Positions 11,737 to 22,931 of a DNA stretch of 64,000 bases are shown piece by piece. Source of the DNA: Prorocentrum cordatum (Eukaryota; Sar; Dinophyceae; Prorocentrales; Prorocentraceae); contig CAUYUJ010016289.1 in assembly GCA_963575745.1 (NCBI GenBank), forward strand, positions 217,406-281,405, written 5' to 3'. Each line of letters opens with the position of its first letter. The stretch's first letter is position 1. The notes beneath the pieces were generated by a model. It searched no databases. It saw only the letters and a program-made list of their open reading frames with translations, and had not been told where the DNA came from. The translations under genes and the position numbers were made by a program.

Positions 11737-12890
11737 GGGGGGCCTGATGCCACCGGGGCTGCATCTGGGTTGCGAGGCCCATAGTTCGCTTGCTGCGCTG
11801 ACTGCTGCCCTGGGTTCCTCGCCTGGTCGGCGCCGCCAAGAATCGCCCCCGCTGGGTCTCTGCTGCTGAAGGCAGCCGCCTCGGAGAGAACTGGGGGAAG
11901 GTCTTCCATGCCCATTGGGGAGGGCTGCCCGCCCATCGCAACGCTGTCCGATCCAGGCCGCAAGCTTCCAGGAGCTGAGGTGGCTCTACCGCGGGAGCCC
12001 GTACCTTCAAACAGCAGTTCCCCCCCAGGGCAGCTGACGGTCGCTCTTCCCGCGCCCAATGCCGCGCTGCCGGTCGCGGCGTGGCCAGGAGGGGGGGGGG
12101 GGGGGGCGGCTCTTCAGCGGGACCATCGAGCTCTGGACGTCTCCGTGCATTGGACGGTGGCTCAGGTCCGCCGCGTCGGCGCCGCCAGGATTGATGCCAG
12201 CTGGCCCCCGGCTGCTGAAGGCAGCCATTTCGGAGGAAGCAGGGGGAGGGTCGCCTGTATCCGTCGGGGAAGGTCGCCGACCCTGAGCATCGCTGTCCGC
12301 GCCAGGCTGCACGCTGTCTCGAGCCGCAGGTCCGCCCCTGCTGTCGGCGCCCCCACCGCCGCGGGACGGTTCCCCCCTCGCGCGGCTGAAGGCCGCTCTT
12401 TCGTTGTCGAAACGGGCGCAGCCTCCCGCGGCGTCTCCAAGAGGAGCGGGAGCTTCCATCGGACCAGGACCCTGAACCCCTCCAGCGCCCCCAGCCGCGA
12501 CGACGTGCTGATGACTCTGCGCAGTCGGGGTGACATCACGCGGGGTGCCCACTCTGCTGCGTATCCCGCCACCACTGTCTGCTCCGCAGCTGAAGGCTGC
12601 ATCTCCCGGTCTATTGCGCGAGTCGCTCTCCAGGGTGACTCCAAGGAGGGGGGCCCTGTCTTCCACCAGGGTGATCGGCGCCGCGATCCGAGGCCCCTTT
12701 CCTCCATAGAGCTAAGCCTGACCTGGCGGGCAGGCGCTGCGCCTCGCCAGGGGCTGCGCCGCGAGCAGCGCTGGGATATGGCCGACCGCGGCCCGAGGGA
12801 GGCGGCGCCCGCCCAGCGATGCATCGGGCGCCCCCTTGAGCCTGGGAGACTGGTAAGCGAGGGCCAGGCCCGGGAACCGGCTTGAGCCAA
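11292..12890 (-). pseudogene. N-terminal low-complexity region of LINE ORF with four internal repeats
   Basis: Open frames at 12007-12666 and 11292-12059 encode Ala/Gly/Pro/Arg-rich protein with a recurring block of the form AAFS-x-R-x-P-x-G followed shortly by GGAD. Four copies are visible, spaced about 57-70 residues apart within the first frame and continuing in the second. At DNA level the + strand shows matching copies of CTGAAGGC followed by GC near 11867, 12215, 12385 and 12590. The two frames overlap near 12.03 kb, so a frameshift separates them. No known domain is recognised. It probably forms the disordered amino end of the element's first protein. The start codon is uncertain. Confidence 0.4.
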
Positions 12891-12929
12891 GGGCTCGAGC
12901 CAAAGGCTTGAGCCAAAGGGGCTACGGAC

Positions 12930-13910
12930 CCGCCGGTGGGGATACTCTTCGTCGCAACCGCAAACAAAAGCGCAGGCGGCGAGTAACGGAACGGGCGGGC
13001 CGCGCGCGAACCTAATTGTCTAACGCGCCAGCAAACAGAAGCCTAGGCGGCACCTCAGATCACCGGAAGCGGGAGGCGGCGCGGGCTGCAGCTGCCAGGA
13101 AACAGATCCAGGAGCGAGCGCATGCAGAATTAGCCAACCAAGGTTGGGGCGCAGCCAAAATGGCGCGGGAGCGATACCAGGATAAAGCCAGGAGCACCAT
13201 CACGAAGGACCGCTGGCTGGTGGGGATACTTTTTCTTGGTTCGCGGCTCCAGGACAAAGGTCAAGAAGCGGGATTCACGCCTGGTGCACAGAGCGAGATA
13301 ATTGGCCGCAGCGGCGCGTAGGCCGCCGGGGCGAGTGCACATGCAAGGGACAAAATGACCCCCATTAAAATTGACCGGCGCAGTCATCCCAGCGGATGGG
13401 GACGCAGGCGCGGCACCGGCGGCGGAACGGGGGGGGGAACTCGCCCTGACGGCTCCAAGCTCCAGCCGAACCGCGAAGCAAGAGGAGGGAGGGGCAGGGG
13501 GCACTGCGAGCGACAGCACTGGCACTGCAGAACCACGAGTACCAAAGGTGCTCACTGACGCTGAATGTGGCTGATCCGAATCGAAGCGCCACCCGGTGGG
13601 AGAGGACCACGGGTGTGCTTGCACAAGGCCGAGCCAGACCCAACCAAAGCCAGCGCGCATACATCGCATCCGACTCACGCAGTTCGGGGGCGAGCTATGC
13701 AATGCACTGACAGGTCGCAGGCTGCTTGGGGAAAAAATGCCGGTGGGGGTACTTTTTGATCTGCGGCCCCAAGGACAGATCCAGGGAGCGGGTCAATCTC
13801 AACAGGGGCGCAACGCGAGACGATTGGCAACGAAGGCACATAGGCCTAAGCCGCAATGCACGTGCGAGGGGCCAAATGAGCCTCATTAGAGCCGACCCGA
13901 GAACGGAAGG
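12930..13910. repeat. Imperfect leader repeats upstream of the LINE ORFs
   Basis: A block beginning GGTGGGGATACT or GGTGGGGGTACT occurs near 12942, 13214 and 13742. The last two share about 150 bases of alignable sequence, including a later AAATGA-CC-CATTA element near 13354 and 13873. A shorter 70-base duplication with the shared ending AGGCGGC lies at about 12950-13053. The location just 5' of the LINE coding region suggests promoter or 5'-leader monomers, as in other LINEs. That role is inferred. Confidence 0.4.
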
Positions 13911-15600
13911 CGGCAGCAGACTGGACAAGTGGAGGGTCGCACAGCGGCGCCAGCCCCCACAGACCAAGCCTGCGAGAAGGCAGAGCGCTGCGCGGGCGGC
14001 ACAGAGCTGGAGGAAAGGCACCGCCAAACGCGGCGAGGAGGACAGAGAAGGAGACAGGCGCAGGAAGCGACGAAGGGAGGGGAAAGTACGGGAGCCTCAC
14101 TCACAGGCGTCGAACCACGACTGGCGTCGGCAGCCTAGTCGCGAGAGACCCAGCCTGCAACTGCCTTCCACAATGGATGGGGGGGGGCGCTACGTGGGAC
14201 CACGGCTGCACCACCCAGCGGGAGGCCTGCGGACCTGCCCAAGGGAGAGCCGCTGGGCTGTCGTGGGCCCCGTGCGCCGTGCACCGTGGAAACGGTCGTT
14301 GTCGTCGTTGGAGAGCGCGAGCAACATGTCCGACCAGAGGAAAGGGGCGATGTCACAAGCAAAGCCTGGGCCGGAGGGACGGGCCTGCCATGTGAAGGCA
14401 CAGCCCTGACAAAGGATGGACCACTCGAACAGGAATCCGGCCTCCCCGGGCCCACCCGCCGGCGCCTGCGGGTGGCCGCGCCGCGCCCCGCCGGGGTAGG
14501 TGTGACCGCCCCTGAGCATGCGCGCGAACGTTGCCACGCTGGGGGGAAGCCGAGTGGCGCGGTAGACCACTTCGGCGCGCGCGGAGGAGGGGGGGGACGC
14601 GCAGCCGATAGCCGCAAAACTGGTGAATAATGAAGGAGGGGAGAGGGGCAAAGCCGGTGGGCCCGGCGGCGGCAGTGACCGCTGAGGACCCAACAGGCGC
14701 TGCAAGAGCGGTGCACTTGAGGGGGGGGAAGGTGCCCGCCAGGTGGGGGGGGCGACTCCACCTGGCCGGGGCCACCGTAGGTGGGAAGTGTGGAACGAGT
14801 GCGGTACGACGGGTGAAGCACCTGGGGTGGGCCTTTGGCCTGCAGCCCCAGTCATCCAAAGTGAGTGTCCAAGCGGACAAAGACGGACCATTGTCCAGTG
14901 AGAACAAGGCCAAAGGGAACCGTGGGAGCGGATTATTTCAGCCGGCCCCTCACGGACTACGAAGCCCACGAACAAGCGTGGGAGTCTAAACGCAGCGCGG
15001 TGGTATAGGTGCAGCTCAGCCCCAAGAGGTGGCACAAGAGTATGAAGGCATCGGCCTGTCACTGCGGTGAAACCAGTCCCTCGTGGAGGGGACACCCACG
15101 GAAGCGGTGGTCCGTGGGGGACAGCCGCCCGTGCAGTCTTTATCCCTCACCAGTTGCATGCCTGTGCGCAGCAAAGGGGCGGTTGAGGGCCATCGGGCTG
15201 CCAATCCATTGGGCCCCGCTTGGCACAGAGGGGTCCCATGTGGCCCACAAGGCCAGCGCGATGGAGACCACTTTGCATAGGGAGGTGGATGTTGTCCCAA
15301 GCTGCCCGAGGTCGTTGTCATCCAGAAAGCAAGCGTTGCGTTTCGCGACGGGCTGCGCGGCAACTCTGAGCATTGACGTGATCGGGGAGAAAAGGTCTTG
15401 AGCCGCAGACGAGCTGCGCAGGCCAGCCCTTGAGAGAGCGGGGAAAGGGCAAACGCGCAGGTGGGAAGGCGAGTAGCGCACATAACGACTGCCCCCAGGC
15501 AGGAGGGCCGACCCCCCAGGCCAGGGGGAGAGGGGGTAGGGGACCAGGTACCCGGTGGCGGGCCCCTGTCGCGCTCACTTGGGGGCGGAGTCCCATCCCC
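13911..15600. other. Interval with no supportable gene
   Basis: GC-rich sequence with open frames on both strands but no recognisable protein motif, no consistent coding frame and no clear repeat structure. The frames here are short or Pro/Arg/Ser-rich shadows of base composition. It may be leader sequence of the LINE to the left or decayed 3' sequence of the coding region to the right. Confidence 0.4.
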
Positions 15601-15611
15601 GATGGCGTTTG

Positions 15612-16934
15612 TCAGCATAGTGGGTATCCCCTCTGGGTGAAGATCGTTTCCCCCTGGCCCTCCAGTCTGCGTCGACCCATGTGTCCTGCTGGTGGCCCCA
15701 CCCGCCCCAGGACTGCCATGAACCCCAGGGGGCGGCCGATCCTGATGCGCCTGTCTGCGCGGCGACTCTGTAGTCGGTGCACAGCGGGGGGGGCCATGTA
15801 GCCTCTTTGCCCTCGTTCGCCCACGGGTTCCAGCGTCCGCCTCCGATAGGCCCTCCCAAGGCGGCTGCCTGCGTCGTCGGCGGGCAGCGGGGGGGCGCTG
15901 GAAGCGCCATTGTCCTCGTCGGCCCATGGGTTCCAGCGACCGCCTCCGATGGGCCCTTCGGGGGCATGGGTTTTCGTGTCGCGCTGCATGAGCCTGCGCT
16001 GCTTGTCCATGATGTTTGGCCATTCAACCTGGAGCTGGTACTCCTTGTCCATCCTGTAGGCATCGTAGCCTGCTTTGCTCCATGCCTGGAGGAAGTCGTC
16101 GCACTGCGCCGTATTCTTCCTGGGGTCGGACTTGATGTTGACCCATGCGCTCCCTTGCTTGGTTCCTGCCTTACGGACCCAGGCACTCCATACTCCGTTG
16201 AAAACACCTCCCAGCGTCTTCTGCAACCTCATGATATTTTCCGGCGCTGGCTCGTCCTCTGTGACATTTGCATCATTGGTGGGCCGCAAGTACATGGGGA
16301 GACCACCCATGGGGTCATCCGGGCGCGCTGGTGGGATTGTTGATGACTGTGCGTCGCGCCCCCGCCCCGCGCTGCGCTGTTGCCTGGGCGAGCTGCGGGG
16401 CAGAGGGAAAGAGCGACCTATGGAGGTAGATTCGGGAATAGTGGGAGGTCGGCGGTCTGTTGTCATCTCCGTTAGCCTGAGCCTCCTGCCGTCACTGACC
16501 GCGCCTGCGAAGGCCCGCGCACGCGGGGACCAGGTGCGCGAGTCGACCCTCAGGGAGGTTGGGACCACAGGGGGGGGAGTACTTCGGGCGGGCTCACGCT
16601 TGTTCGGTCCCGGAATGTCGGCATCATCTACCTGGTGTGCGGGGCTGGCCTGCACCTCGGAGTCGGAGATGTCTGGTCGGCTTCCGTGCGCCTGGCCGTC
16701 CGGTTCAGATCCCTTGTTAGACTCATCCCAGTCGATCCCTTCATACTCGCCGCCGCCGCTTCCGCACTTGCATGGGGACGGCGCGTCTCCTGCGCACCCG
16801 TCGGACTGACCTGGTGCGACGGGTAGCTGGGGGGGGCGCGTGGCCACATGCGTGTTGAGAGGTAGGGCCAGGCAGTTCCTCCTGGGGCGTGTTGAACCAA
16901 ATGGATGCGGGGGAACCTCCTTTATCAGTGCCAC
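15612..16934 (-). pseudogene. C-terminal piece of an unknown large protein related to the copia tail
   Basis: A 440-codon frame. Residues about 240-320 contain a Trp-rich stretch (GVFNGVWSAW, then DDFLQAWSK near 16068-16097) that resembles in order and spacing a stretch near the end of the copia-linked tail protein at about 34.1-34.4 kb (FQEMVQWKF). After this come two tandem copies of an approximately 116-base unit (about 15810-15960) encoding GGRWNPWADE and a frame-shifted relative, so the C-terminus is expanded or out of frame. Upstream it is Pro/Ser-rich with CKCGSGG near 16760. The relation to the copia tail is inferred by eye. Confidence 0.45.
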
Positions 16935-16970
16935 TGGTCTTTGCCACCTTGGGCTGGCCGGCGAGGAGCT

Positions 16971-18605
16971 CTATCGTTCCTCCTGATAGGTCGTCCTCCA
17001 CCCCTGAGAGAAAGAGTTTCGGTGGGGGCACAGTCCTTTCTGATTGTCGAGCTTGTCTGCGAAGCACTTCCATTCCTCCTGGTACTTCAGGTTGCCCTCC
17101 ACTAGGTGTGCGACGACCCTGGCAACCGCGGCCCTCTGTCCGCCCCAGGGGATGCGCGGGGGATGGCGGTTGCTGGGTATCTCATCCCCGTAGATAGTTG
17201 CCAGAAAGGGCACCAGATGTTCGAGGGGCCACCCCGATTCGTCGGTTACCTCGCCCACAATGTCTCTTCCCGAGCGCTGCGCGCGGGCTGCCCAGATGGT
17301 GTAGATGGCGTGGTTCCACTCGATCAGGTATTTTACCAACGCGCGGACAGGGCCTCTCGACTCATCTCCTGCCAGACGGTGGGTGGAGTGCGTGGGGAGC
17401 GACGGCGCAGCGGGCGGTGGTAGGTCGGGAAGCGAGTAGCTGAAGGTGGCACCTCCGGCAGGGGCCCCTTGTGGCTGTCCGGCGGGGGGCTGTGTTAACC
17501 GGCCGTCGCCTGTTGGAGTTGGCGCGTCAGGGCCCGCGGCTGGCGCGCGGCTGGTTGTGGAAAGGTGCGCGGACATGTCATAGATGCACCATTCCTCTGT
17601 GATATCGTTCATGGCCGGCCTCTTCGTCGGGGGGGCTGGGTATATCTCGCAGGAGCACTGGCCAAGTATCCGATCGAAGGCACTTGGGGCGATGTCCCAG
17701 ATGTGAACTGGGCACCTCCTGCATGCCCAGCCGGCGTTCCACTTCCTCTTGGTCCACAGCAGGGGCATTGCTTCCCACGGTGGGAGGCCTGTCTGCTCGT
17801 CGCAGTCTGCGTCTGCCTCTGGGCGCCATACGAAGCAGCCAAGGGCTGGCGAGCCCGGCGACCACTCTAGCAAGGGGGAACCTGTGGGACAGGTGTCACA
17901 AGTGGCCGAGTACAGTTGGGTGAGGTGCACTTCGGTGCCGACCCTGCCGTCGGTGAGCCTGTGTGGTGGGAGTGCGCTGCCTGCGCTGGCTGGTTGGAAC
18001 TGGCGCGGCGTGCGCATGACGAGGTTCTTCAGGGAGGTTGGGGCTGGGGCGTCGGTAGGCTGCCCGACGCCCAGCGGTTGTCTGGACAGAGAGGGGAGAG
18101 TCCTGGCTCTCTTGCGGGCACGGTCGTCGTCCACTCTGCGCTTGTACTCCTGTAGTAGCCACTGCATGGACTTCTTGGTACTGCGCTCCGTTGAGCTGGG
18201 CACGGGGACGTGCATCCCCTTGCTTTCGAGGGGGCTGACCCAGCATTGCTCGCAGAGCCACCTGCAGTTCCTGCCCTCTGTGTGCGCCTGAGCTCGGTTC
18301 TGGGCTGGCAGTGCCCGGGTGTCGTCATCCCCCCAAGCACCTGCTGCTCCATGCAGTCCTGTGTTGGTGCATCCGTCGCAGTCGTAGGTGGCGTCCTTCT
18401 GCAGCCTGCAGAAGCGGTCGCCACCAACGATCGGGGGGGGGACAATGTTGTTCCTGGGGCCAGGGAGGCTGGGATGTCCTCGTCGAGACGGTGGTTGGAA
18501 ATTGCAACCCCGCCCCCTATGTACTGCAGGTCCTCCATGGTGTGTGGACTGCCAAGCCCCACGTCTGATCCCGTCAAAGCCTTGTGCAACTGGCAGATCG
18601 AGCAA
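16971..18605 (-). pseudogene. Middle piece of unknown large protein with several CxxC pairs
   Basis: A 544-codon frame, protein-like from about 18430 downward. It has paired cysteines CDGC, CEQC, CDTC and CRRC, suggesting at least two zinc-binding knuckles, then a Pro-rich linker, then an amphipathic region KYLIEWNHAIYTIWAAR near 17280-17335. The last resembles a segment of the copia tail protein near 35.24-35.31 kb. It is joined by frameshifts to the frames on either side (18029-18910 and 15612-16934). No enzymatic motif was recognised. Confidence 0.45.
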
Positions 18606-18910
18606 TCTCCGCTGCTTAGCTGCTTGACGTTCGCGGGCTGGACTATTGCCTCCAGTACGCGTAAGGGGGCTTCTAGGGTGAAGTCATGTTCCTGCATTCC
18701 TGCCCATGTCTTGGGGCATTCGTGCTCCGCTGCAATCTCGTGCTGATGAGCGTATGTGGGCAACGTGCTAATGTGGTGAATGACCTGCTCTAACTTGGTG
18801 TGGAGGGAGGCAAAGTCCGTGAGCTGGAATCCCCACGTCTCGGCGAACTGGGCGCGGAACTCTTTGTGGGCCTCCTGCCACGGAAGGCACAAGCCCATCG
18901 TAGCCTCCAT
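18029..18910 (-). pseudogene. Second piece of unknown large protein
   Basis: A 293-codon frame whose first half (18910 down to about 18440) looks coding: acidic and aromatic residues, few low-complexity runs, and a CSIC pair. Its second half overlaps 16971-18605 and is probably a shadow. It connects by frameshift near 18.9 kb to the N-terminal piece. I do not recognise a family apart from the proposed relation to the copia tail. Confidence 0.4.
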
Positions 18911-19773
18911 GATGTCGCCCGTGGCCTCTGGGAATGGAAGGGCCAGAGTGTAGCGCGAGGCCCACGCAGCTGCAGCATCATCACCACCAGAAGGACTCTG
19001 AGTGTGGAGGGACTGATGGGCTGCCCGTCGCCTCCTAGTAGGGCATGCGTGAGATCTGTATCGATCTTATCGGGGTTGAGCAGGGAGTGCAAGTGCTCCA
19101 TTCCCGGGTGCATCCTGTGGCGTTTACACCAGCAGGTGGTGCTGCTCCAGGCCGCGGGAAACTGGGGGAGTGTGCCCCGGGGGGTGCAACGGCTTGAGGG
19201 CTTGGGGCGGCGATTGTTCCCGACCATGTGGGGCAGTGGGGGGAGCGAGTCATATGCGACGCCTAGCTGCTTGTCGTGCCACGGTGTGCCCAGTCCGAGG
19301 AACCAGACCAGGGCCGCCCACGTGAGGTTGCACACAAGGTTACTGGCATCGATTCTGACTTCCACGTCTAAGCAGTACCCTAGGTGACTCCAGGCCTTCC
19401 TGTCTAGGCTACCCAGCTGCCCGGGGGTGGCCCCCATGTGCCACTGGTGGGGGTGTACTCCGGACACTGTGTAGAGAAGGATGCCCAATGTAGGGTCGTC
19501 AACCAGCTTCCGTATGCTGTCTGTGAGGGCAGCACTCAGCTTGTCCCAAGAGACCTGGGGGTCGAGTGGTGCCGCGATACGCTCTGCGAAGCTGCTCTCC
19601 ATTCTTGCTTTGGCCTTCTTGATGGCGTCGTCTAGGCCGTTTATGCTGTCGTCCCCTGTGTGGGTGGGAGCGGGGGGAATCCACGTCGTAAGGTCACCGA
19701 TGGGGTCGAATGCGTCGAAAGTTGAGAGAACTGCGAACGTGCCGTGAAACTGTGCACGCGTGAAACTGGCCAT
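18790..19773 (-). pseudogene. N-terminal piece of unknown large protein related to the copia tail
   Basis: A 327-codon frame that is protein-like from its ATG at 19773 to about 18930. Segment VSWDKLSAAL near 19527-19560, followed by an acidic stretch and an aromatic YTV, matches in pattern a segment of the copia tail protein near 37390-37415 (DWSKIGSAVL then acidic residues then YNT). A TAA lies in frame two codons... upstream of nearby alternatives, so the ATG at 19773 is the simplest start. Together the four pieces from 19773 to 15612 would make a protein of roughly 1300 residues interrupted by three frameshifts. Function unknown. Confidence 0.45.
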
Positions 19774-21172
19774 GAATGGCCATTTAGTTCAAGCTGCGTG
19801 GGACTTCGCGCGGACACTGTGTACTGTTGGGCGCATACTAGCTGGAGCGCTTCAAGCAAGTTAGCATATCATACAGCCACTGCAGCCCCCAGTCCGGGAT
19901 TCCACAGCATGGGTTTGAGCGCCGTCGGCACACGTTCGCTTGAAGTTTTGACTGGCGCATCTCGCAAGCTGCAGACAGGCCGATGCTTCGCAGCAGTAGT
20001 GAAGGAACAGTGCGCGTGCACTGTGTCGAAAAACGGTGTGCGTGCACTGTGTCGCGCTGGCCCGCTGGCGCGTCAAGTGCACCGCCGGGAGATGCCCGAA
20101 TCCGCGGCCGCCAGCGTCCTGCCCTGGATCCGCCGATAATTTCAGGCCTGCAGGAGCGCGCAGGTGTTCAGACCCACCACTCCTCCAAGGGCCTCCGAGG
20201 GCCCAAGGCACGACACCGAGACAGATCTGGACATTGTCTGGCGGTGGAACCAATGCCAAATTACTACAGTCAAAATGCGTATGAAGGACGGGTGGTACGG
20301 ACGCAAGACCCTTGGAGGCCGAAGTTGGACTTTTTGGGCGGCGGGCGACCAGGGAAAACGGCAAAGGACGGGCCCCAGAGGCAAGGACACAAGGGTACCC
20401 TGGCTGAAGGCGCGCGTCCGTACTAGGCACGTTGACTGTAGTCACCTGGTTCTGGAGACCACGAAGGGTCCTTGAATGAGCTCCCAATGGGGCCACGAAA
20501 CGCTGTACAGCGTGGGGGTCCCGCATGCGAGAGCAGCCACATGGGCCTTCCGCGGAGCTCCCTATGGGTCCACGAAACGCCGTACTGGGTGGAGGAACCG
20601 CAGGCGAACACCGCAACTGAGGCCAGAGGAGGGAGGAACAGGGGAGGAAGAGGCCGAGGAAACCAGGAAGGGAGGAGCGGAAAGCGGAAGAGGGAGGAGA
20701 GCGAGGAAGAGGCCGAAGAGCAGAGGAGATGTGCGGCGTCGGCGGGAACGGCGGCGCGGGGGGCCCGCTCAGCTCACGGAGCTCCGCCTCGCCCGCGACG
20801 CCCCCGGTGCCGGCGGCGCCGGCGTGGGCAGCCTGGACGGTGTGCGCCCAGAGGGAGGCGCATCAGCGACTCCGAAGGGTGTGCTTTGCAAAGGGTGTGG
20901 TTTGCAACCCGCACCCTGGAGGGCGGGCGAGGACCTCGACACAATTCTCTGCCGCGCCCCGAGGCGGCCCGACGAGGGCACCGTGATGTTGGTCCCCCAG
21001 GCCCCAGCCGACGCAGATCGCAAACCACACCCCAGCGTCACCACGCCCTTTGTGGGCGCCGAGCGCAGGAGATCTTCGCACTTCTGGGCAATCGTCAAGG
21101 GTCGAGGCGAGGGGCAGGCGATCGGGGATCGACGAGGATCGAGGTCAGAAGATCGCGGTCTCCGGGCGTTTC
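19774..21172. other. Non-coding interval with short duplications
   Basis: No gene supported. Two copies of GTGCACTGTGTCG lie near 20016 and 20043. Two copies of a block containing CCACGAAACGC followed by GTAC lie near 20487 and 20572. A 13-base inverted pair, GGGTGTGGTTTGC near 20889 and GCAAACCACACCC near 21020, may mark a decayed foldback element. Confidence 0.4.
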
Positions 21173-21320
21173 CGCAGGGCTGGACCTAAACGGTGTTTGG
21201 GCGATTTCGTGGGCCGTTTTCGTTTCGACTTCGTTTTGCTGTAGAGGTGGATTGAAAACAAAACGAGGGAAAACGAAAACAAAACGAAAACGAAAAACAC
21301 CGTTTAGGTTCAGCCCTGCG
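21173..21320. mobile_element. MITE-like foldback element, about 148 bp
   Basis: Terminal inverted repeats of about 25 bases: CGCAGGGCTGGACCTAAACG at the left end and its complement, with one mismatch, at 21295-21320. The interior is also partly self-complementary (GTTTTCGTTT on the left, AAAACGAAAAC on the right). TTTC occurs immediately outside both ends and could be a 4-bp target duplication. There is no coding capacity, as expected of a non-autonomous element. Confidence 0.65.
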
Positions 21321-21709
21321 TTTCTGGCCCTTTCGGGCCTCCTCTTTAGAGGAGGGGAGAGGGAGGTGCACACGTTCCCACGGATGAATATGCCCCGCGA
21401 TGTGCGCCAGGAGTGCCACCGGGCCAGGTCTCAAGGAGATCTCGGCCCTGGACGGTGGCCGACGCGGGACCCACGACCAGAACCGCAGTGCCCAGGGGTG
21501 CCCATGTGGAACAAGGGTGGGGACCCACTCGAGTGCCCCCGGGCCAGGGAGGCGAGGGGGGGCAGGAGGAGCTGGAGCTGGGCGCTCGCCAGGCGCAATT
21601 CGTTCGCATGCAGGCCCAAGTCGGCTATCTCTGTCTTTTCTCACGCCACACAGACGCAGCGATCACTCGATCAATGTCCAACCAACGTCAAAAGAGCTGG
21701 AGCTGGGAG

Positions 21710-22544
21710 AGACTAAAAAAAAAAAAGAAAGACAAAAAAAGAAACGACATAGACCAAATAACAAAAAAAAAATAATAAAGAAGAAATTCTCAAATAGTTA
21801 TAAAAAAATAAAAAAAAAAACAATAAAAGAACAATAAACCAAGAATACAAAAAAAAAAAAAAAAAAAAAAAAATAACAAATGAAAAAATAAAATCAAAGA
21901 AACAAAAATAAAAAACTAAGAATGATGTTAAAAGTATAACAAAAACAAAAAAAAAATAAAAAAAAAATTAACAAAAAAACAAAACGAAAAAGAAGACGAA
22001 GAAAAGAATAAGGATAAAAAGAAATTAAACAATAAAAATGGATACAAAAAAAAAAAAAAAAAAAAAAAAATCAAGGAGAAAACAAAACAAAAATAAAAAA
22101 AAGAAAAAAAAAGAAAGAAAAGGAAAAAGTGAAACATAAAATAAGAAAAATAAAATAAAAAAAAATTAGATAATAAAGAAGAAAAAATAAAACAAAAAAA
22201 ATAAAGAGAAAAAGTATAAACAACATAAACAATGATACAAATAAAAAAAAATAAATAAAAGTAAAAATGTATAAATAAGACGGAAAAAAAAAACAAAAAT
22301 GAAAAAATGAACAATAATAAAAAGAAAAAGGTATAAAAAAAACAAGTAAATAGGAAAAGTGGGGGGATAACACAAGAAAAAAGAAGAACAAAAAAAAAAT
22401 AGAGAAAAATAATTAAAATAAAGGAAAAAAAAACAAACAACAATAAAATTAAAAATAAAAAAAAAGTACGAAAAAAAAAAAAAAAAATAAGAAAAAATCA
22501 ATCAAAAAAGAAAAAAAAAAAAAAAAAAATAAAAAAAGAAAAAT

Positions 22545-22575
<31 letters not shown>
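21710..22575. repeat. A-rich low-complexity block of about 870 bp
   Basis: The + strand is overwhelmingly A with scattered T, G and short homopolymers up to about 30 A. The minus strand is correspondingly T-rich. Open frames here are poly-Phe or poly-Lys artefacts. It resembles, at greater length, the T-rich introns seen on the minus strand at 43.96-44.16 kb and 45.05-45.34 kb, but no flanking exons are recognised, so I leave it as low complexity. Confidence 0.7.
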
Positions 22576-22931
22576 AAAGCGACAGAAAGGAAACCCAGAA
22601 TATCTGGATACCAGAGTCCGGATCCAAACTCGACCGCACGGCAGCCAGGGAGGCCGCGGGGACGCAGGAACCCCGGCCCCCCCCCGCAGCCACAGGGCGG
22701 GTCCGTCTCGCGGCAGCTCACGAGACCGCCTGCCTGCGGGAGCGCTGCGCTCGCCTCCAAGGTGCCCTCGGCGCGCCACGGCATGCCCCGTCTCACGCTT
22801 GGAGGAGCAGCGGCAGGAGCAGCGGCAGGAGCAGGAGGGGGAGGGGCTGCAGGAACAGGCGAAGCAGAAGTAGGGCTTGTGCTTGTTCTCGGTCCCCGTC
22901 TGGTCGGTCTTCGATTGGGATAAAGCACTCG

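Larger units (their letters stand above)
1..12890 (-). mobile_element. LINE-like non-LTR retroelement with DNA methyltransferase domain, broken and cut by the window edge
   Basis: The minus strand reads, from right to left, a repeated low-complexity N-terminal region, a CxxC/CxxC zinc-ribbon ORF, a RING-like ORF, a C5-methyltransferase-like domain and an APE-type endonuclease whose first strand motif WNVR directly follows the methyltransferase region. Gag-like zinc proteins followed by an APE endonuclease is the order of non-LTR retrotransposons; the reverse transcriptase expected next would lie left of base 1. Coding is broken by many frameshifts and at least one in-frame stop, so this copy is dead. 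Retrotransposons carrying cytosine methyltransferases have been reported in dinoflagellates, so the architecture fits a known theme. The RT is not visible, so the assignment to LINEs rests on the endonuclease and its order. Confidence 0.7.

Noticed and set aside
11908-12885. 325-codon + strand open frame opposite the LINE
   Set aside because: No motif, Arg/Ala/Pro-rich composition typical of the antisense of a GC-rich gene; the minus frames carry the internal repeats.
21928-22501. Long Phe-rich minus-strand open frames
   Set aside because: They are the T-rich complement of the A-rich block and have no protein-like composition.
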